Assembly: GCF_020400725.1 (NCBI RefSeq)
Contig: NZ_JAINVG010000049.1
Coordinates: forward strand, 1 to 53,579
Direction of reading: 5' to 3'
Length of the DNA stretch: 53,579 nucleotides
Source: Streptomyces sp. NK15101
GTDB lineage: Bacteria > Actinomycetota > Actinomycetes > Streptomycetales > Streptomycetaceae
The notes under the pieces were generated by a model that did not search any database, had not been told where the DNA came from, and worked only from the letters and a program-made list of their open reading frames with translations. Each line of letters opens with the position of its first letter. Position 1 is the stretch's first letter. The position numbers and the translations under genes are program-made. Shown here one piece after another: positions 23,744 through 31,596 of this stretch.

Positions 23744-24539
23744 GCGACCGCAGGTACGCGACCGTCTCCGGGTCGGCCGGGAGGAACGTCTCGATGGCCA
23801 GCTCGGCGACGGTCACGTCCATCGGCGTGTTGAACGTCGAGATCGACGACACGAACGACAGCACCCGGCCGTCGTGCTCGATCCGCAGCGGCAGCGCGAA
23901 GTACGGGTACGGCTCCGCGTCCGGCCGGTCCTCCGGGTCGATCCGCTCCGGCAGCGGATAGCCCGCCACCTCCTCGTACAGCTCCCGCAGCGACTCCGAA
24001 CGCGCCAGGGCGATCTGACGCTCCATCTGGGACAGCAGGTGGCCCCGCCACTCCCGCAGGTTCCGGATCCGGGGCGCCAGGCCCTCCGGGTGCAGGGTGA
24101 GCCGCATCGCGTTCATCGGCGGGGTCAGCAGGTGCTCCGGAAGCCCGCCGAGCAGCAGCCCGATCCCCCGGTTGGCCGCCACCACCGTGTAGGTGCCGTC
24201 CACCACCAGGGCCGGGTACGGCTCGTACCCGTCGAGCAGCTGCTGGATGCCCCAGCGCAGCGTCTCCAGGCGCGGCGCGTCCAGCGGCGACTCCGCGTAC
24301 CGGGGCGCGTACCCCGCCGCGAGCAGCAGCGCGTTCCGCTCCCGCACCGGCACCTCCAGGTGCTCGGCGAGCTTCAGGACCATCTCCTCGCTCGGCCGCG
24401 AGCGGCCCGTCTCCACGAACGAGATGTGCCGCGCCGAGGAGTCGGCGCGCAGCGCCAGCTCCAGCTGACTCAGCCGTCGCTGCTCACGCCATCCGCGCAG
24501 CAGCGGTCCCACTCCCGTGTCGGTCACGACAGTTGTCAT
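23724..24539 (-). CDS. XRE-family regulator with MmyB-like ligand domain
   Basis: A 271-residue transcription factor. The helix-turn-helix is near the N-terminus (LLRGWREQRRLSQLELALRA, then SARHISFVETGRSRPSEEMV, about residues 12-55). The rest is the PAS-like MmyB domain (ALVVDGTYTVVAANRGIGLL, MNAMRLTLHPEGLAPRIRNL), which in known members binds a fatty acid-like ligand. Such regulators commonly control a neighbouring short-chain dehydrogenase or similar gene; here the divergent neighbour is the pterin dehydratase. Start ATG 24539. It is convergent with the small membrane protein gene. Confidence 0.9.
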   Translation of the reverse strand: MTTVVTDTGVGPLLRGWREQRRLSQLELALRADSSARHISFVETGRSRPSEEMVLKLAEHLEVPVRERNALLLAAGYAPRYAESPLDAPRLETLRWGIQQLLDGYEPYPALVVDGTYTVVAANRGIGLLLGGLPEHLLTPPMNAMRLTLHPEGLAPRIRNLREWRGHLLSQMERQIALARSESLRELYEEVAGYPLPERIDPEDRPDAEPYPYFALPLRIEHDGRVLSFVSSISTFNTPMDVTVAELAIETFLPADPETVAYLRSLSAQLP

Positions 24540-24639
24540 GGTCAGACGGTATCCCAGAGGGGGACCCCGGGTAGTTTCACCCCGGGGCCCCTGTCCGTCA
24601 CCCCGTCACCCGCGCCACCCGACCGGAGGGAGCACCGCC

Positions 24640-24945
24640 GTGCCCACACAACCGCTGTCACAGAAGGAGATCGAGGACCGCCTCAGGGAGCTTCCCGGCT
24701 GGTCCGTCGACGCCGACCGGCTCACCCGGACCTACCGGCTCGGTGACCACTTCGCGGCGACCGCGCTCGTCGTCCACGTGGCCCAGATCCAGCAGGAGCT
24801 GAACCACCACTCCGACCTCACCCTCGGCTACAACACGGTGGCCCTCGCCATGAACACCCACGACGCCGGCGACGCCGTCACCGAGAAGGACTTCGAACTC
24901 GCCGACCGCGTCGAGCGGATCGCCCCCGGACACGGGGCGAGCTGA
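24640..24945 (+). CDS. pterin-4a-carbinolamine dehydratase
   Basis: A 101-residue protein of the PCD/DCoH family, which dehydrates 4a-hydroxytetrahydropterin formed by aromatic amino acid hydroxylases. The active-site region reads LNHHSDLTLGYNTVALAMNT with paired histidines (family form HHP), followed by THDAGDAVTEKDFELADRVE. Length is normal. GTG 24640 is chosen because GGAGGG lies nine bases upstream; the longer frame from 24517 is antisense to the regulator. No pterin-dependent hydroxylase is seen in this window, so the partner enzyme is elsewhere, or the protein has a moonlighting role. Confidence 0.9.
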   Translation: MPTQPLSQKEIEDRLRELPGWSVDADRLTRTYRLGDHFAATALVVHVAQIQQELNHHSDLTLGYNTVALAMNTHDAGDAVTEKDFELADRVERIAPGHGAS

Positions 24946-24964
24946 TCGCATTACGATCGCGGGC

Positions 24965-25711
24965 ATGGCGGAGACCGTGCTCGACTACGAGGCAGAGGCA
25001 GCGCACTACGACCGGACCCGCGGCGGGGTGCCCCGCGCCGAGGCGGTCGCCGAGGCCGTCCTGCGACTCGTCCCGCCCGGCGCCCGCACCCTGCTCGACC
25101 TCGCCTGCGGCACCGGACTCGTCACCGAGCGCCTCACCCGGCCCGGCCTGCGCGTCCACGGCGCCGACGCCGCCCACGCCATGGTGCGGGTCGCCGCCGG
25201 CCGGGTGCCCGGCCGCGTGGTACGCGCCGACGCCCGGCGGCTGCCGCTGCCCGACGCCTCCCTGGACGCCGTCGCGGCCGTCTGGCTGCTGCACCTCGTC
25301 CCCTTCGCGGCGGACGTCGTCGCCGAGGCGGCCCGGGTGCTGCGCCCCGGCGGCGTCCTCGTCGCCACCGTCGACAAGGACGCCGCCCACGACGTCGGCA
25401 GCGACGTCGACGCCGTCCTCCGCCCGTACCGCACGGCCGGCGCGGCCTCCGACCGCGCCGACCTGATCACCGGGTACGCGGCCGCCCACGGCCTCGACCC
25501 GGCCCCCGGCACCCGCTTCACCGGCCACGGACAGGGCAGCACCCCGCGCGACACCGCCCGGAAGCTGCGCGCCGGGTACTACGCCTCCTGGTTCGCCGGA
25601 GACCCGGCGACCACCGAGACGCTCGCCGCCGCCCTGGCCGCCCTCCCGGACCAGGACCGCCCCCGAGCCGACCCCCGTTACCGGCTCGCGAGCTTCGTCA
25701 GGCGCGGCTGA
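24965..25711 (+). CDS. class I SAM-dependent methyltransferase
   Basis: A 248-residue methyltransferase. Motif I is LLDLACGTGLVTE (about residues 44-56), the strand-2 acidic residue is in VHGADAAHAM, and LDAVAAVWLLHLV and RPGGVLVATVDKDAAHD are motifs II and III. Only 19 bases separate it from the pterin dehydratase, so the two may be cotranscribed. The upstream sequence contains CGCATTAC, the start of the island repeat motif, but no full copy. Its end overlaps the convergent gene by 14 bases. Substrate unknown. Confidence 0.9.
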   Translation: MAETVLDYEAEAAHYDRTRGGVPRAEAVAEAVLRLVPPGARTLLDLACGTGLVTERLTRPGLRVHGADAAHAMVRVAAGRVPGRVVRADARRLPLPDASLDAVAAVWLLHLVPFAADVVAEAARVLRPGGVLVATVDKDAAHDVGSDVDAVLRPYRTAGAASDRADLITGYAAAHGLDPAPGTRFTGHGQGSTPRDTARKLRAGYYASWFAGDPATTETLAAALAALPDQDRPRADPRYRLASFVRRG

Positions 25712-26156
25712 ACTCCATCACCCAGTTCGTCACCCACGCGTCGGTGCCCACCACCGCGAACGCCTGCTCCCAGCGGGCCGCGTCCGCCGTGATCCCCGAC
25801 CACCGGAACCGCACGCGGACCTGCCGTCCCCCGTAGGAGTCGGTGCCGTGGAACTCGCCCGTCCCGTCCTCGGCGAACCGGCCCCGGACCGGCGGGTCCA
25901 GCCTCCCCGTGCGGCTGTTGGACCAGTTCAGCGTCCACTCGCCGGTCTCCGGCTCGTACAGCCGCAGCGTCAGCCCGCTGAACCCCTCGGAGGGGAAGAC
26001 GATCTCGTCCACGTGCGCCCGGCCGTCCCAGAACAGCGAGCCGGTCGTGTGGCCCTCGAACTCCTTCCAGCCGCTCTCCGGGTCGAGGAAGTCGGCGAGG
26101 CGGCGGTTGCGGACCCGCCACCGGCCGTCGAGGAAGGCGAAGCCGTCGGCGGTCAC
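25698..26156 (-). CDS. conserved hypothetical, lipocalin-like beta-rich protein
   Basis: A 152-residue soluble protein made mostly of predicted strands with regular aromatic residues: FAFLDGRWRVRNRRLADFL, GHTTGSLFWDGRAHVDEIVF, LTLRLYEPETGEWTLNW, FHGTDSYGGRQVRVRFRW. The pattern fits a small beta-barrel of DUF1579-like kind that measures or binds a ligand; this is inference from layout. The GTG start at 26156 overlaps the TGA of the upstream gene (GTGA), so it is translationally coupled to it and probably under the divergent WYL regulator. Confidence 0.7.
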   Translation of the reverse strand: MTADGFAFLDGRWRVRNRRLADFLDPESGWKEFEGHTTGSLFWDGRAHVDEIVFPSEGFSGLTLRLYEPETGEWTLNWSNSRTGRLDPPVRGRFAEDGTGEFHGTDSYGGRQVRVRFRWSGITADAARWEQAFAVVGTDAWVTNWVMEFSRA

Positions 26157-26662
26157 GCGCGGCCTCCCGTCGTGCCGGAGGGCAGCGCGTCCGCGAGGTA
26201 GCCGGCGAGGTCCGGGACGTCCGGCGTCAGCATGTGCCGTACCCAGGCGTCCCGTTCGTGCCCGAGCGGCGGCAGCTCCCACACACAGCCGATCCACGAC
26301 CGGTCGACCCGGACGAAGTGCGTCGGATCGGCGTCCGGGCAGTCCAGGGCGGGCTGGCCGGCGGCCCCGCCGCCGAAGTGGAGCACGTTGTCCCACACCC
26401 AGCTGTACGCGTTGAGGTACGCGCCGCTGTCACCGCCCCGGTGCAGCACCACGAAGCCCGCCGCCGGGGTGCCGTCCGGCTCCGGCAGCAGCTCCGGAAG
26501 CAGTGCGTACGCCGCCTTCTCCACCTCCGGTTCGATGCCCGCCGGATCCGCGGTGACGTGGTAGCGCTTGAGGTGCCGCCCGGCGATCTCGACCGGCGGC
26601 AGCGCGAGGAGGTTCTTCTCTGCGAAAGCCATGACTGGACCGTAAGGACCCTCCACTGACAC
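26153..26662 (-). CDS. conserved hypothetical protein, target of WYL regulator
   Basis: A soluble protein of 169 residues from the GTG at 26662, or 159 from the ATG at 26632. Sequence features are ALPPVEIAGRHLKRYHVTAD, FVVLHRGGDSGAYLNAYSWVW, FVRVDRSWIGCVWELPPLGH; tryptophan is frequent. I do not recognise a family. The GTG at 26662 lies in the left arm of a perfect palindrome whose right arm begins with the start codon of the divergent WYL regulator, so initiation there would be leaderless and directly blocked by the regulator. Neither start has a good Shine-Dalgarno sequence. Coupled by GTGA to the next gene. Confidence 0.7.
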   Translation of the reverse strand: MSVEGPYGPVMAFAEKNLLALPPVEIAGRHLKRYHVTADPAGIEPEVEKAAYALLPELLPEPDGTPAAGFVVLHRGGDSGAYLNAYSWVWDNVLHFGGGAAGQPALDCPDADPTHFVRVDRSWIGCVWELPPLGHERDAWVRHMLTPDVPDLAGYLADALPSGTTGGRA

Positions 26663-26674
26663 CGTGTGTCAGTG
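26654..26674. promoter_or_regulatory. operator-like palindrome at divergent starts
   Basis: Arms CACTGACAC (26654-26662) and GTGTCAGTG (26666-26674) are perfectly complementary with a three-base spacer. The candidate GTG start codons of both divergent genes are the inner ends of the arms. The site is the natural candidate for autoregulation by the WYL-domain regulator. Confidence 0.75.
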
Positions 26675-27622
26675 AAGTCCAGCCGACTCGTCTCCCTCCT
26701 CCTGCTGCTCCAGACCCGCGGCCCGATGACGGCCGCCCGCCTCGCCGGGGAGCTGGAGGTGTCCGTCCGCACCGTCTACCGCGACGTGGAGGCGCTCCAG
26801 GCCGCCGGAGTGCCGCTGTACGGCGACGCCGGGCACCGCGGCGGCTACCGGCTGCTCGCCGGGTACCGGCACCGCCTCGCCGAGCTGTACGCCCGCGAGG
26901 CCGAGGCGCTCGTCCTCGCCGGTCTGCCCGTCGCCGCCGACGAACTCGGGCTCGGCCCGCACTTCGCGGACGCCCAGCTGAAGCTGCGGGCGGCGCTGCC
27001 CGCGCCGCTGCGCGAGCACGTCGACCGGCTGCGGGCCCGCTTCCACATCGACGCCCCCGGCTGGTACGCGGAGTCCACCGAGGCCCCGTTCCTGCCCGAG
27101 GTCGCCGACGCGGTCCGCGCCGGGCGGGTCCTGGAGGTCCGCTACCGGCGCTGGAAGGAACCCACGGACGTCGACCGGCGCCTCGAACCGTACGGACTCG
27201 TCCTCAAGGCCGGCCGCTGGTACCTGGTCGCCGGGCCCGGCCCGCGCACCTACCGGGTCGACCAGATCCTCTCCCTCACCGTCACCGACGAGGAGGCCGC
27301 CGTCCCGGAGGGCTTCGACCTCGCCGCCCACTGGCGGGCCGGCCAGGAGGACTTCCACCGGCGGCTCCACCGGGGCGAGGCGGTCGTACGGATCTCCCCG
27401 CGCGGCGCCGCCCGCCTCACCGGCGCCGCGGCCCGGGCGCTCGCCGCAACCGGCACGCCCGAACCCGACGGCTGGACGCGCGCCACCCTCCCCGTCGAAT
27501 CGCCCGAACACGCCCACGACACCTTCCTCGGGCTCGGGGCGGAGGTGGAGGTCCTCGCCCCCGAGGAACTCCGCGACCGCGTCGCCGCGACCGTACGGGC
27601 CCTGTCCGCCCTGTACACCTGA
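26666..27622 (+). CDS. YafY-type transcriptional regulator (HTH plus WYL)
   Basis: A 318-residue regulator. The N-terminal winged helix-turn-helix reads RLVSLLLLLQTRGPMTAARL then ELEVSVRTVYRDVEALQAAG (about residues 7-48). The WYL ligand-sensing domain covers about residues 130-215 (VLEVRYRRWKEPTDVDRRLE, LKAGRWYLVAG), and a WCX-type C-terminal domain follows. WYL domains sense small molecules or nucleic acids. The GTG at 26666 falls inside the palindrome and has no upstream ribosome binding site, so the mRNA may be leaderless. Divergent from a coupled pair of unknown genes that it probably represses or activates. Confidence 0.9.
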   Translation: MSVKSSRLVSLLLLLQTRGPMTAARLAGELEVSVRTVYRDVEALQAAGVPLYGDAGHRGGYRLLAGYRHRLAELYAREAEALVLAGLPVAADELGLGPHFADAQLKLRAALPAPLREHVDRLRARFHIDAPGWYAESTEAPFLPEVADAVRAGRVLEVRYRRWKEPTDVDRRLEPYGLVLKAGRWYLVAGPGPRTYRVDQILSLTVTDEEAAVPEGFDLAAHWRAGQEDFHRRLHRGEAVVRISPRGAARLTGAAARALAATGTPEPDGWTRATLPVESPEHAHDTFLGLGAEVEVLAPEELRDRVAATVRALSALYT

Positions 27623-27737
27623 TCCGTCGCCCGGCAGGTCGGCCGCAGCGGCGCGCTCGCCCCGGGCGCAGCCTTCAAGGGCGTACGGGGCGTCGGCCCG
27701 CGGGAACACCGGAGCCGCGGCTGACCGGCCGGCACGT

Positions 27738-27756
27738 TGTTGCCGGACCGGCAACA
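27738..27756. promoter_or_regulatory. perfect 19-bp palindrome upstream of methyltransferase
   Basis: TGTTGCCGGACCGGCAACA is self-complementary around a central A and ends 39 bases before the ATG of the His-rich methyltransferase. The size and symmetry fit a TetR-type operator. No TetR gene is adjacent; the preceding gene is the WYL regulator. Confidence 0.65.
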
Positions 27757-27795
27757 TTTCTCGCGCTCGCGGCCGGTCCGTCGCACCCTGGGGGC

Positions 27796-28704
27796 ATGAG
27801 CCAGCATCACGCGTCCCACTCCGGCCATCAGCACGGGCACGGCCACGGCCACCACGACAGCACCCACCTCGACTGGAGCGAGATGGCGTCGCTCCTGGAG
27901 CGGCAGGCCGAGATCGCGAGCCCCGCCTACGCGGAAGCCGCCGCCTGGCTCGGCACCCTCGCGCCGGTGCAGGGCGTCCGCCGGATCCTCGACGTCGGCA
28001 GCGGTCCCGGGGTGGTGACCAGCCTGCTCGCCGAGACCTTCCCGGCCGCCGAGGCGGTCGCCGTCGACGGCGCCCCCGAACTCCTCGCCCGGGCCCGGGC
28101 CCGCGCCGAGGCGCGCGGTCTCGGCGCCCGGGTCTCCACCCGCCACGCCGAACTCCCCGAGGGGATCGCCGCCCTGGGGCAGGCCGATCTCGTCTGGGCG
28201 GGCAACTCCCTGCACCACATGGGCGACCAGGGCGCCGCGCTCGCCGAGTTCGCCGGCATCCTGAACCCCGGCGGCCTCGTCGTCCTCGTCGAGGGCGGCC
28301 TGCCCCGGCGACACCTGCCCCAGAACATCGGGATCGGCAGGCCCGGTCTGGAGGCCCGGCTCGACGCCGTCCACGCCGAATGGTTCGGCGAGATGCGCGC
28401 CGAGCTCCCCGGCTCCAAGGACGAGCGGGACGACTGGCGGGCGCTGCTCGCCGGCGCGGGCCTCACCCCGGCCGGCACCCGCACGTTCCTCGTCGACGTC
28501 CCCGCGCCCGTCTCCCCGGCCGTCCGGGAGCTGGTCCTCGCCCACTACGAGCGCCTCCGGGACGGCCTGGCGGCCCGGCTCGACGCCGACGACAAGGAGA
28601 CGCTCGACCGGCTGCTCGACCCGGCCGACGCGCTGTCCCTGTACCACCGCACGGACCTGTTCCACCTCACCGCCCACACCGTGCACACCGCCCGCAAGGG
28701 CTGA
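27796..28704 (+). CDS. SAM-dependent methyltransferase with His-rich N-terminus
   Basis: A 302-residue class I methyltransferase. Motif I is ILDVGSGPGVVT (about residues 64-75), with VAVDGAPELLARARA, QADLVWAGNSLHHMGD and NPGGLVVLVEGG following. The first 24 residues contain ten histidines (HGHGHGHHDSTH), a probable metal-binding tail that is not part of the fold. A 19-bp palindrome lies at its promoter. It stands alone, about 170 bases after the WYL gene. Could be metal-responsive or simply a purification artefact-like natural tail; its substrate is not known. Confidence 0.88.
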   Translation: MSQHHASHSGHQHGHGHGHHDSTHLDWSEMASLLERQAEIASPAYAEAAAWLGTLAPVQGVRRILDVGSGPGVVTSLLAETFPAAEAVAVDGAPELLARARARAEARGLGARVSTRHAELPEGIAALGQADLVWAGNSLHHMGDQGAALAEFAGILNPGGLVVLVEGGLPRRHLPQNIGIGRPGLEARLDAVHAEWFGEMRAELPGSKDERDDWRALLAGAGLTPAGTRTFLVDVPAPVSPAVRELVLAHYERLRDGLAARLDADDKETLDRLLDPADALSLYHRTDLFHLTAHTVHTARKG

Positions 28705-28722
28705 GCCCGCACCGGGCCGGGG

Positions 28723-29187
28723 TCAGGACACCGGCTCCAGCCGCCACCACTGGAACGGCGAGTCGGTGTCCTCCCACTGCCGGACGTTCCCCCCGTCCTC
28801 CTTCGACTCGTCGGCGACCTCCAGGAACAGGCCGCTGACGAAGCTCACCAGGGCCACCGTCCCCGGCGACTGGAGGTCCTGCTCGATGACCCACTCCTGC
28901 GCGCCGAAGTTGTTGGCCCTCCACTGCTGGACGGGGGCGCCGTTCTCCGTGGACGCGTTCGCGACGTCGAGCCGTTTGCCGCTGGCGGCGTTGACCAGGT
29001 GGTAGAGCCCGCCGCCGTTCGGCACGGACCTGATGTGCCAGTGCTGCCCGGGAGTTCCGTTCCCGGTGCCCTGCTGCACCTTCGCGCCGCTGCGGCCCGA
29101 TCCCTGGTACACCTCCAGGAGCAGCCCGCTGGCCACGTTCCGCACCTGGTAGAGGCCCTCCACGACGGGCGCCGGGGCACCGCTCAC
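28723..29187 (-). CDS. ricin B-type lectin domain protein
   Basis: A 154-residue beta-trefoil lectin. Three QxW-type repeats are visible: TPGQHWHIRSV, APVQQWRANNFGAQEWVIE and GNVRQWEDTDSPFQWWRLE, with matching LYQVRNVASGLLLEVYQ, LYHLVNAASGKRLDV and LVSFVSGLFLEVAD blocks before each. There is no signal peptide, so it is either cytoplasmic or exported by another route. GTG 29187 has AAGGAG eight bases upstream; the very long frame that continues upstream is antisense to the next gene and not real. Expected to bind carbohydrate. Convergent with the methyltransferase, 18 bases apart. Confidence 0.9.
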   Translation of the reverse strand: MSGAPAPVVEGLYQVRNVASGLLLEVYQGSGRSGAKVQQGTGNGTPGQHWHIRSVPNGGGLYHLVNAASGKRLDVANASTENGAPVQQWRANNFGAQEWVIEQDLQSPGTVALVSFVSGLFLEVADESKEDGGNVRQWEDTDSPFQWWRLEPVS

Positions 29188-29334
29188 CGTACCGACTCCT
29201 TCTTCTCGCCAGGCAGTTGAACCGCGCGGCCGACACCGCGCGCACCCCTCGGGGCCGTCTCCGACCCTATGTCCCGGGTACGACAACGACCCCGGCCGCC
29301 GCCCGCCCGGCGGTGCTTCCGGCACGATGTGGGG

Positions 29335-30609
29335 GTGACCGGTCCCGATCTCCCCACCCTGCTCGACGACCCCGCCCGGGTCCTGCGCCACGACCGCGCC
29401 GAGCTCCGTGCCCGTCTCGACGCCCTGCCGCAGGAGCACGGCGGCGTCGGCCGCGAGGTCTTCACCCAGGCCGAGGCGGTGTTCGGGAGCGCCCCGGCGA
29501 CCTCCGCCGAGTTCGCCTCCTGGCTGCACTTCGCGGCGACCGTCCTCGGCCACCGGGAGTACGCCGAGCGCGTGGCGGCCGCCGAACCCGGCCTGCCGTG
29601 GCGGACGGTGTGGGCCTGGTGGCGGCCGGTCGGCGTCCACGAGGCCGCGCCGAACCTCAGCGGCGACCGCTCCGTCGAGGTGTACGAGGCCGACGGCGCC
29701 CCGCTCCTGAAGGTCTGGGCCCTGTGGTGCGAGGACACCTGGTTCGACCTGGCCACCGGCGGGCCCCGGCCCGCGCCCGCCGAGGGCACGGCCGAACCGT
29801 ACGAGGAGACCGAGCCGGACGGCCCCTGGCTGTTCGACGGCGACGAGGAGTCCTGGGCGCTGCGCCGACCCGACTCCTGGGAGGAGCCGGTCCCGCTGGG
29901 CGGCGGCCGCCACGTCTTCCACGACGCGCGCGGAGTGGTCGTCGTGGAGCAGAACGACACCGCCCTCGCCGACTGGCCGACGGGCGGGGCCGATTCCTCC
30001 CGCCCGGCCCCGGCGGACGGCGGGCCGTGGTTCCGGCCCGGCGCGAGGAACGCCGACGGCCCGCTCACCGCCGCCCGGCTCGACGGGGTCTTCGGCCCCT
30101 CCCGGGTCGTCCGCGTCCCGCCGGCCGACCTTCCCGCCGCCCTCACGCACGCGCCGACCCGGACGCTGCTCGCCGAGGCCGGACTGCCCCGTCACTGGGC
30201 GGCCGGCGTCACGTCCTTCGCCCTCGCCGACGAACTCCTGGCCCCGGGCCCGGAAGGCCTGCTGCGCGTCGGCGAGTTCGACCTCGGGTACTGCGACCCG
30301 GGAGAGGTCTTCGTCCACCCCGCGACCGGCGCCGTCGGCCTGCGGCAGCCGGACGGCGGCCACGGGCCCGGCGGCGACGCCGTCTTCCCGCTCGTCCGCG
30401 ACCTGGACTCCTTCGTCCGGTTCCTGGAGGGCGTCCGCCGTCACATGGGCTCCTGCTGGGACCCGTACCCGGGCGAGGAGGGCGTGGAGGCCTTCCTCCG
30501 GGCGATGGACGCCGTCGACGCCGGGGCCCTCGCCGAGGGCGCGCCCGGTGCCGAGGTCTGGGAACACCTCTTCGCGTCCGTGACCGAACTCGGCGTGGAC
30601 GGCTACTGA
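29335..30609 (+). CDS. conserved hypothetical protein
   Basis: A 424-residue soluble protein with no family that I recognise. It is rich in acidic and aromatic residues, with blocks such as PWRTVWAWWRPVGVHEAAPN, VYEADGAPLLKVWALWCEDT, WFRPGARNADGPLTAARLDG and VRDLDSFVRFLEGVRRHMGS. The last third (VGEFDLGYCDPGEVFVHPAT to the end) has the feel of a SUKH/SMI1-like regulator domain, which is only an impression. GTG 29335 is chosen because the preceding 22 codons are arginine/proline-rich and unlike a gene. It is divergent from the lectin gene and ends at a strong hairpin. Confidence 0.65.
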   Translation: MTGPDLPTLLDDPARVLRHDRAELRARLDALPQEHGGVGREVFTQAEAVFGSAPATSAEFASWLHFAATVLGHREYAERVAAAEPGLPWRTVWAWWRPVGVHEAAPNLSGDRSVEVYEADGAPLLKVWALWCEDTWFDLATGGPRPAPAEGTAEPYEETEPDGPWLFDGDEESWALRRPDSWEEPVPLGGGRHVFHDARGVVVVEQNDTALADWPTGGADSSRPAPADGGPWFRPGARNADGPLTAARLDGVFGPSRVVRVPPADLPAALTHAPTRTLLAEAGLPRHWAAGVTSFALADELLAPGPEGLLRVGEFDLGYCDPGEVFVHPATGAVGLRQPDGGHGPGGDAVFPLVRDLDSFVRFLEGVRRHMGSCWDPYPGEEGVEAFLRAMDAVDAGALAEGAPGAEVWEHLFASVTELGVDGY

Positions 30610-30614
30610 GAGGA

Positions 30615-30648
30615 CGCGGCGGCCGCACCCGCCGGTGGGGCCGCCGCG
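30615..30648. terminator. bidirectional terminator
   Basis: A perfect ten-base stem, CGCGGCGGCC with its complement, with a further four-base stem (CACC/GGTG) inside the loop. It lies between convergent genes ending at 30609 and 30660. Confidence 0.75.
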
Positions 30649-30659
30649 CCTCCGCGCGC

Positions 30660-31505
30660 TCAGGCGCCGGCGTTGAACTGCGCCGGATCCGGGCCGAGTC
30701 GGCGGTTCTCGTCGAGGGCGGCGATCGCCGCCAGGTCCTCGGCGTCCAGCTCGAAGCCGAAGACGTCGATGTTCTCGCGGATGCGCGAGGGGGTGACCGA
30801 CTTCGGGATCACCACGTTCCCCAGCTGGAGGTGCCAGCGCAGCACCACCTGGGCCGGCGTCCGCCCGTGCTTGCGGCCGATCGCGACGATCGCCGGCACG
30901 TCCAGGAGGCCCTTGCCGGAGCCCAGCGGCGACCACGCCTCGGTCGCGATGCCGTGCCGGGCGTGCGCGTCGCGCGACTCCTGCTGGGAGAGCTGCGGGT
31001 GCAGTTCGATCTGGTTGACGGCGGGCACGACCGAGGTCTCGCCGATCAGCCGCTCCAGGTGCTCCGGCAGGAAGTTCGAGACGCCGATCGCCTTGGCGCG
31101 CCCGTCCGCGAGGATCTTCTCGAACGCCCGGTACGTGTCGACGTACGCGTCCTTCGCCGGCACCGGCCAGTGGATCAGGTAGAGGTCGACGTAGTCGAGC
31201 TTGAGCCTGTCGAGGGAGGCGTCGAAGGCGCGCAGCGTCGAGTCGTAGCCCTGCTCGCTGTTCCACAGCTTGGTGGTGACGAACAGCTCCTCGCGGGCGA
31301 TCCCCGAGTCGGCGACGGCACGGCCGGTGCCCCGCTCGTTCTCGTAGACCGCGGCGGTGTCGATGGAGCGGTACCCGGCCTCCAGGGCCGTCGCCACGGC
31401 GGCCGTCGCCTCGTCGTCCGGCACCTGCCAGACGCCGAAGCCCAGCTGCGGCATGTCCACGCCGTTGTTCAGGGTGACCGAGGGAACGCTGCTGTCCGTG
31501 CTCAC
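30660..31505 (-). CDS. aldo/keto reductase
   Basis: A 281-residue NADPH-dependent oxidoreductase of the AKR5-like group (2,5-diketo-D-gluconate reductase and relatives). The catalytic tetrad is visible: Asp and Tyr in SIDTAAVYENE, Lys in VTTKLWN, His in YLIHWPVP. Cofactor-binding elements are IGVSNFLPEHL, VNQIELHPQLSQ and VIPKSVTPSRIREN. Length is normal. GTG 31505 is used. It lies 91 bases after the acyl-CoA ligase gene on the same strand and could be cotranscribed. The physiological carbonyl substrate is unknown. Confidence 0.93.
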   Translation of the reverse strand: MSTDSSVPSVTLNNGVDMPQLGFGVWQVPDDEATAAVATALEAGYRSIDTAAVYENERGTGRAVADSGIAREELFVTTKLWNSEQGYDSTLRAFDASLDRLKLDYVDLYLIHWPVPAKDAYVDTYRAFEKILADGRAKAIGVSNFLPEHLERLIGETSVVPAVNQIELHPQLSQQESRDAHARHGIATEAWSPLGSGKGLLDVPAIVAIGRKHGRTPAQVVLRWHLQLGNVVIPKSVTPSRIRENIDVFGFELDAEDLAAIAALDENRRLGPDPAQFNAGA

Positions 31506-31596
31506 GTGGGATGGATCCTTACGTCGTCGTCACTGGCTGTACGGAGGTACTCCCAGCGTCAACGATCCCGGGCCGTTCCGCATTCCAACCGGCCGG

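Noticed and set aside
28723..31266. 847-residue minus-strand frame
   Set aside because: Only the lectin at its 3' end is real. The rest is antisense to the 29335-30609 gene and to the aldo/keto reductase reading frame, with Arg/Gly/Pro-rich composition.
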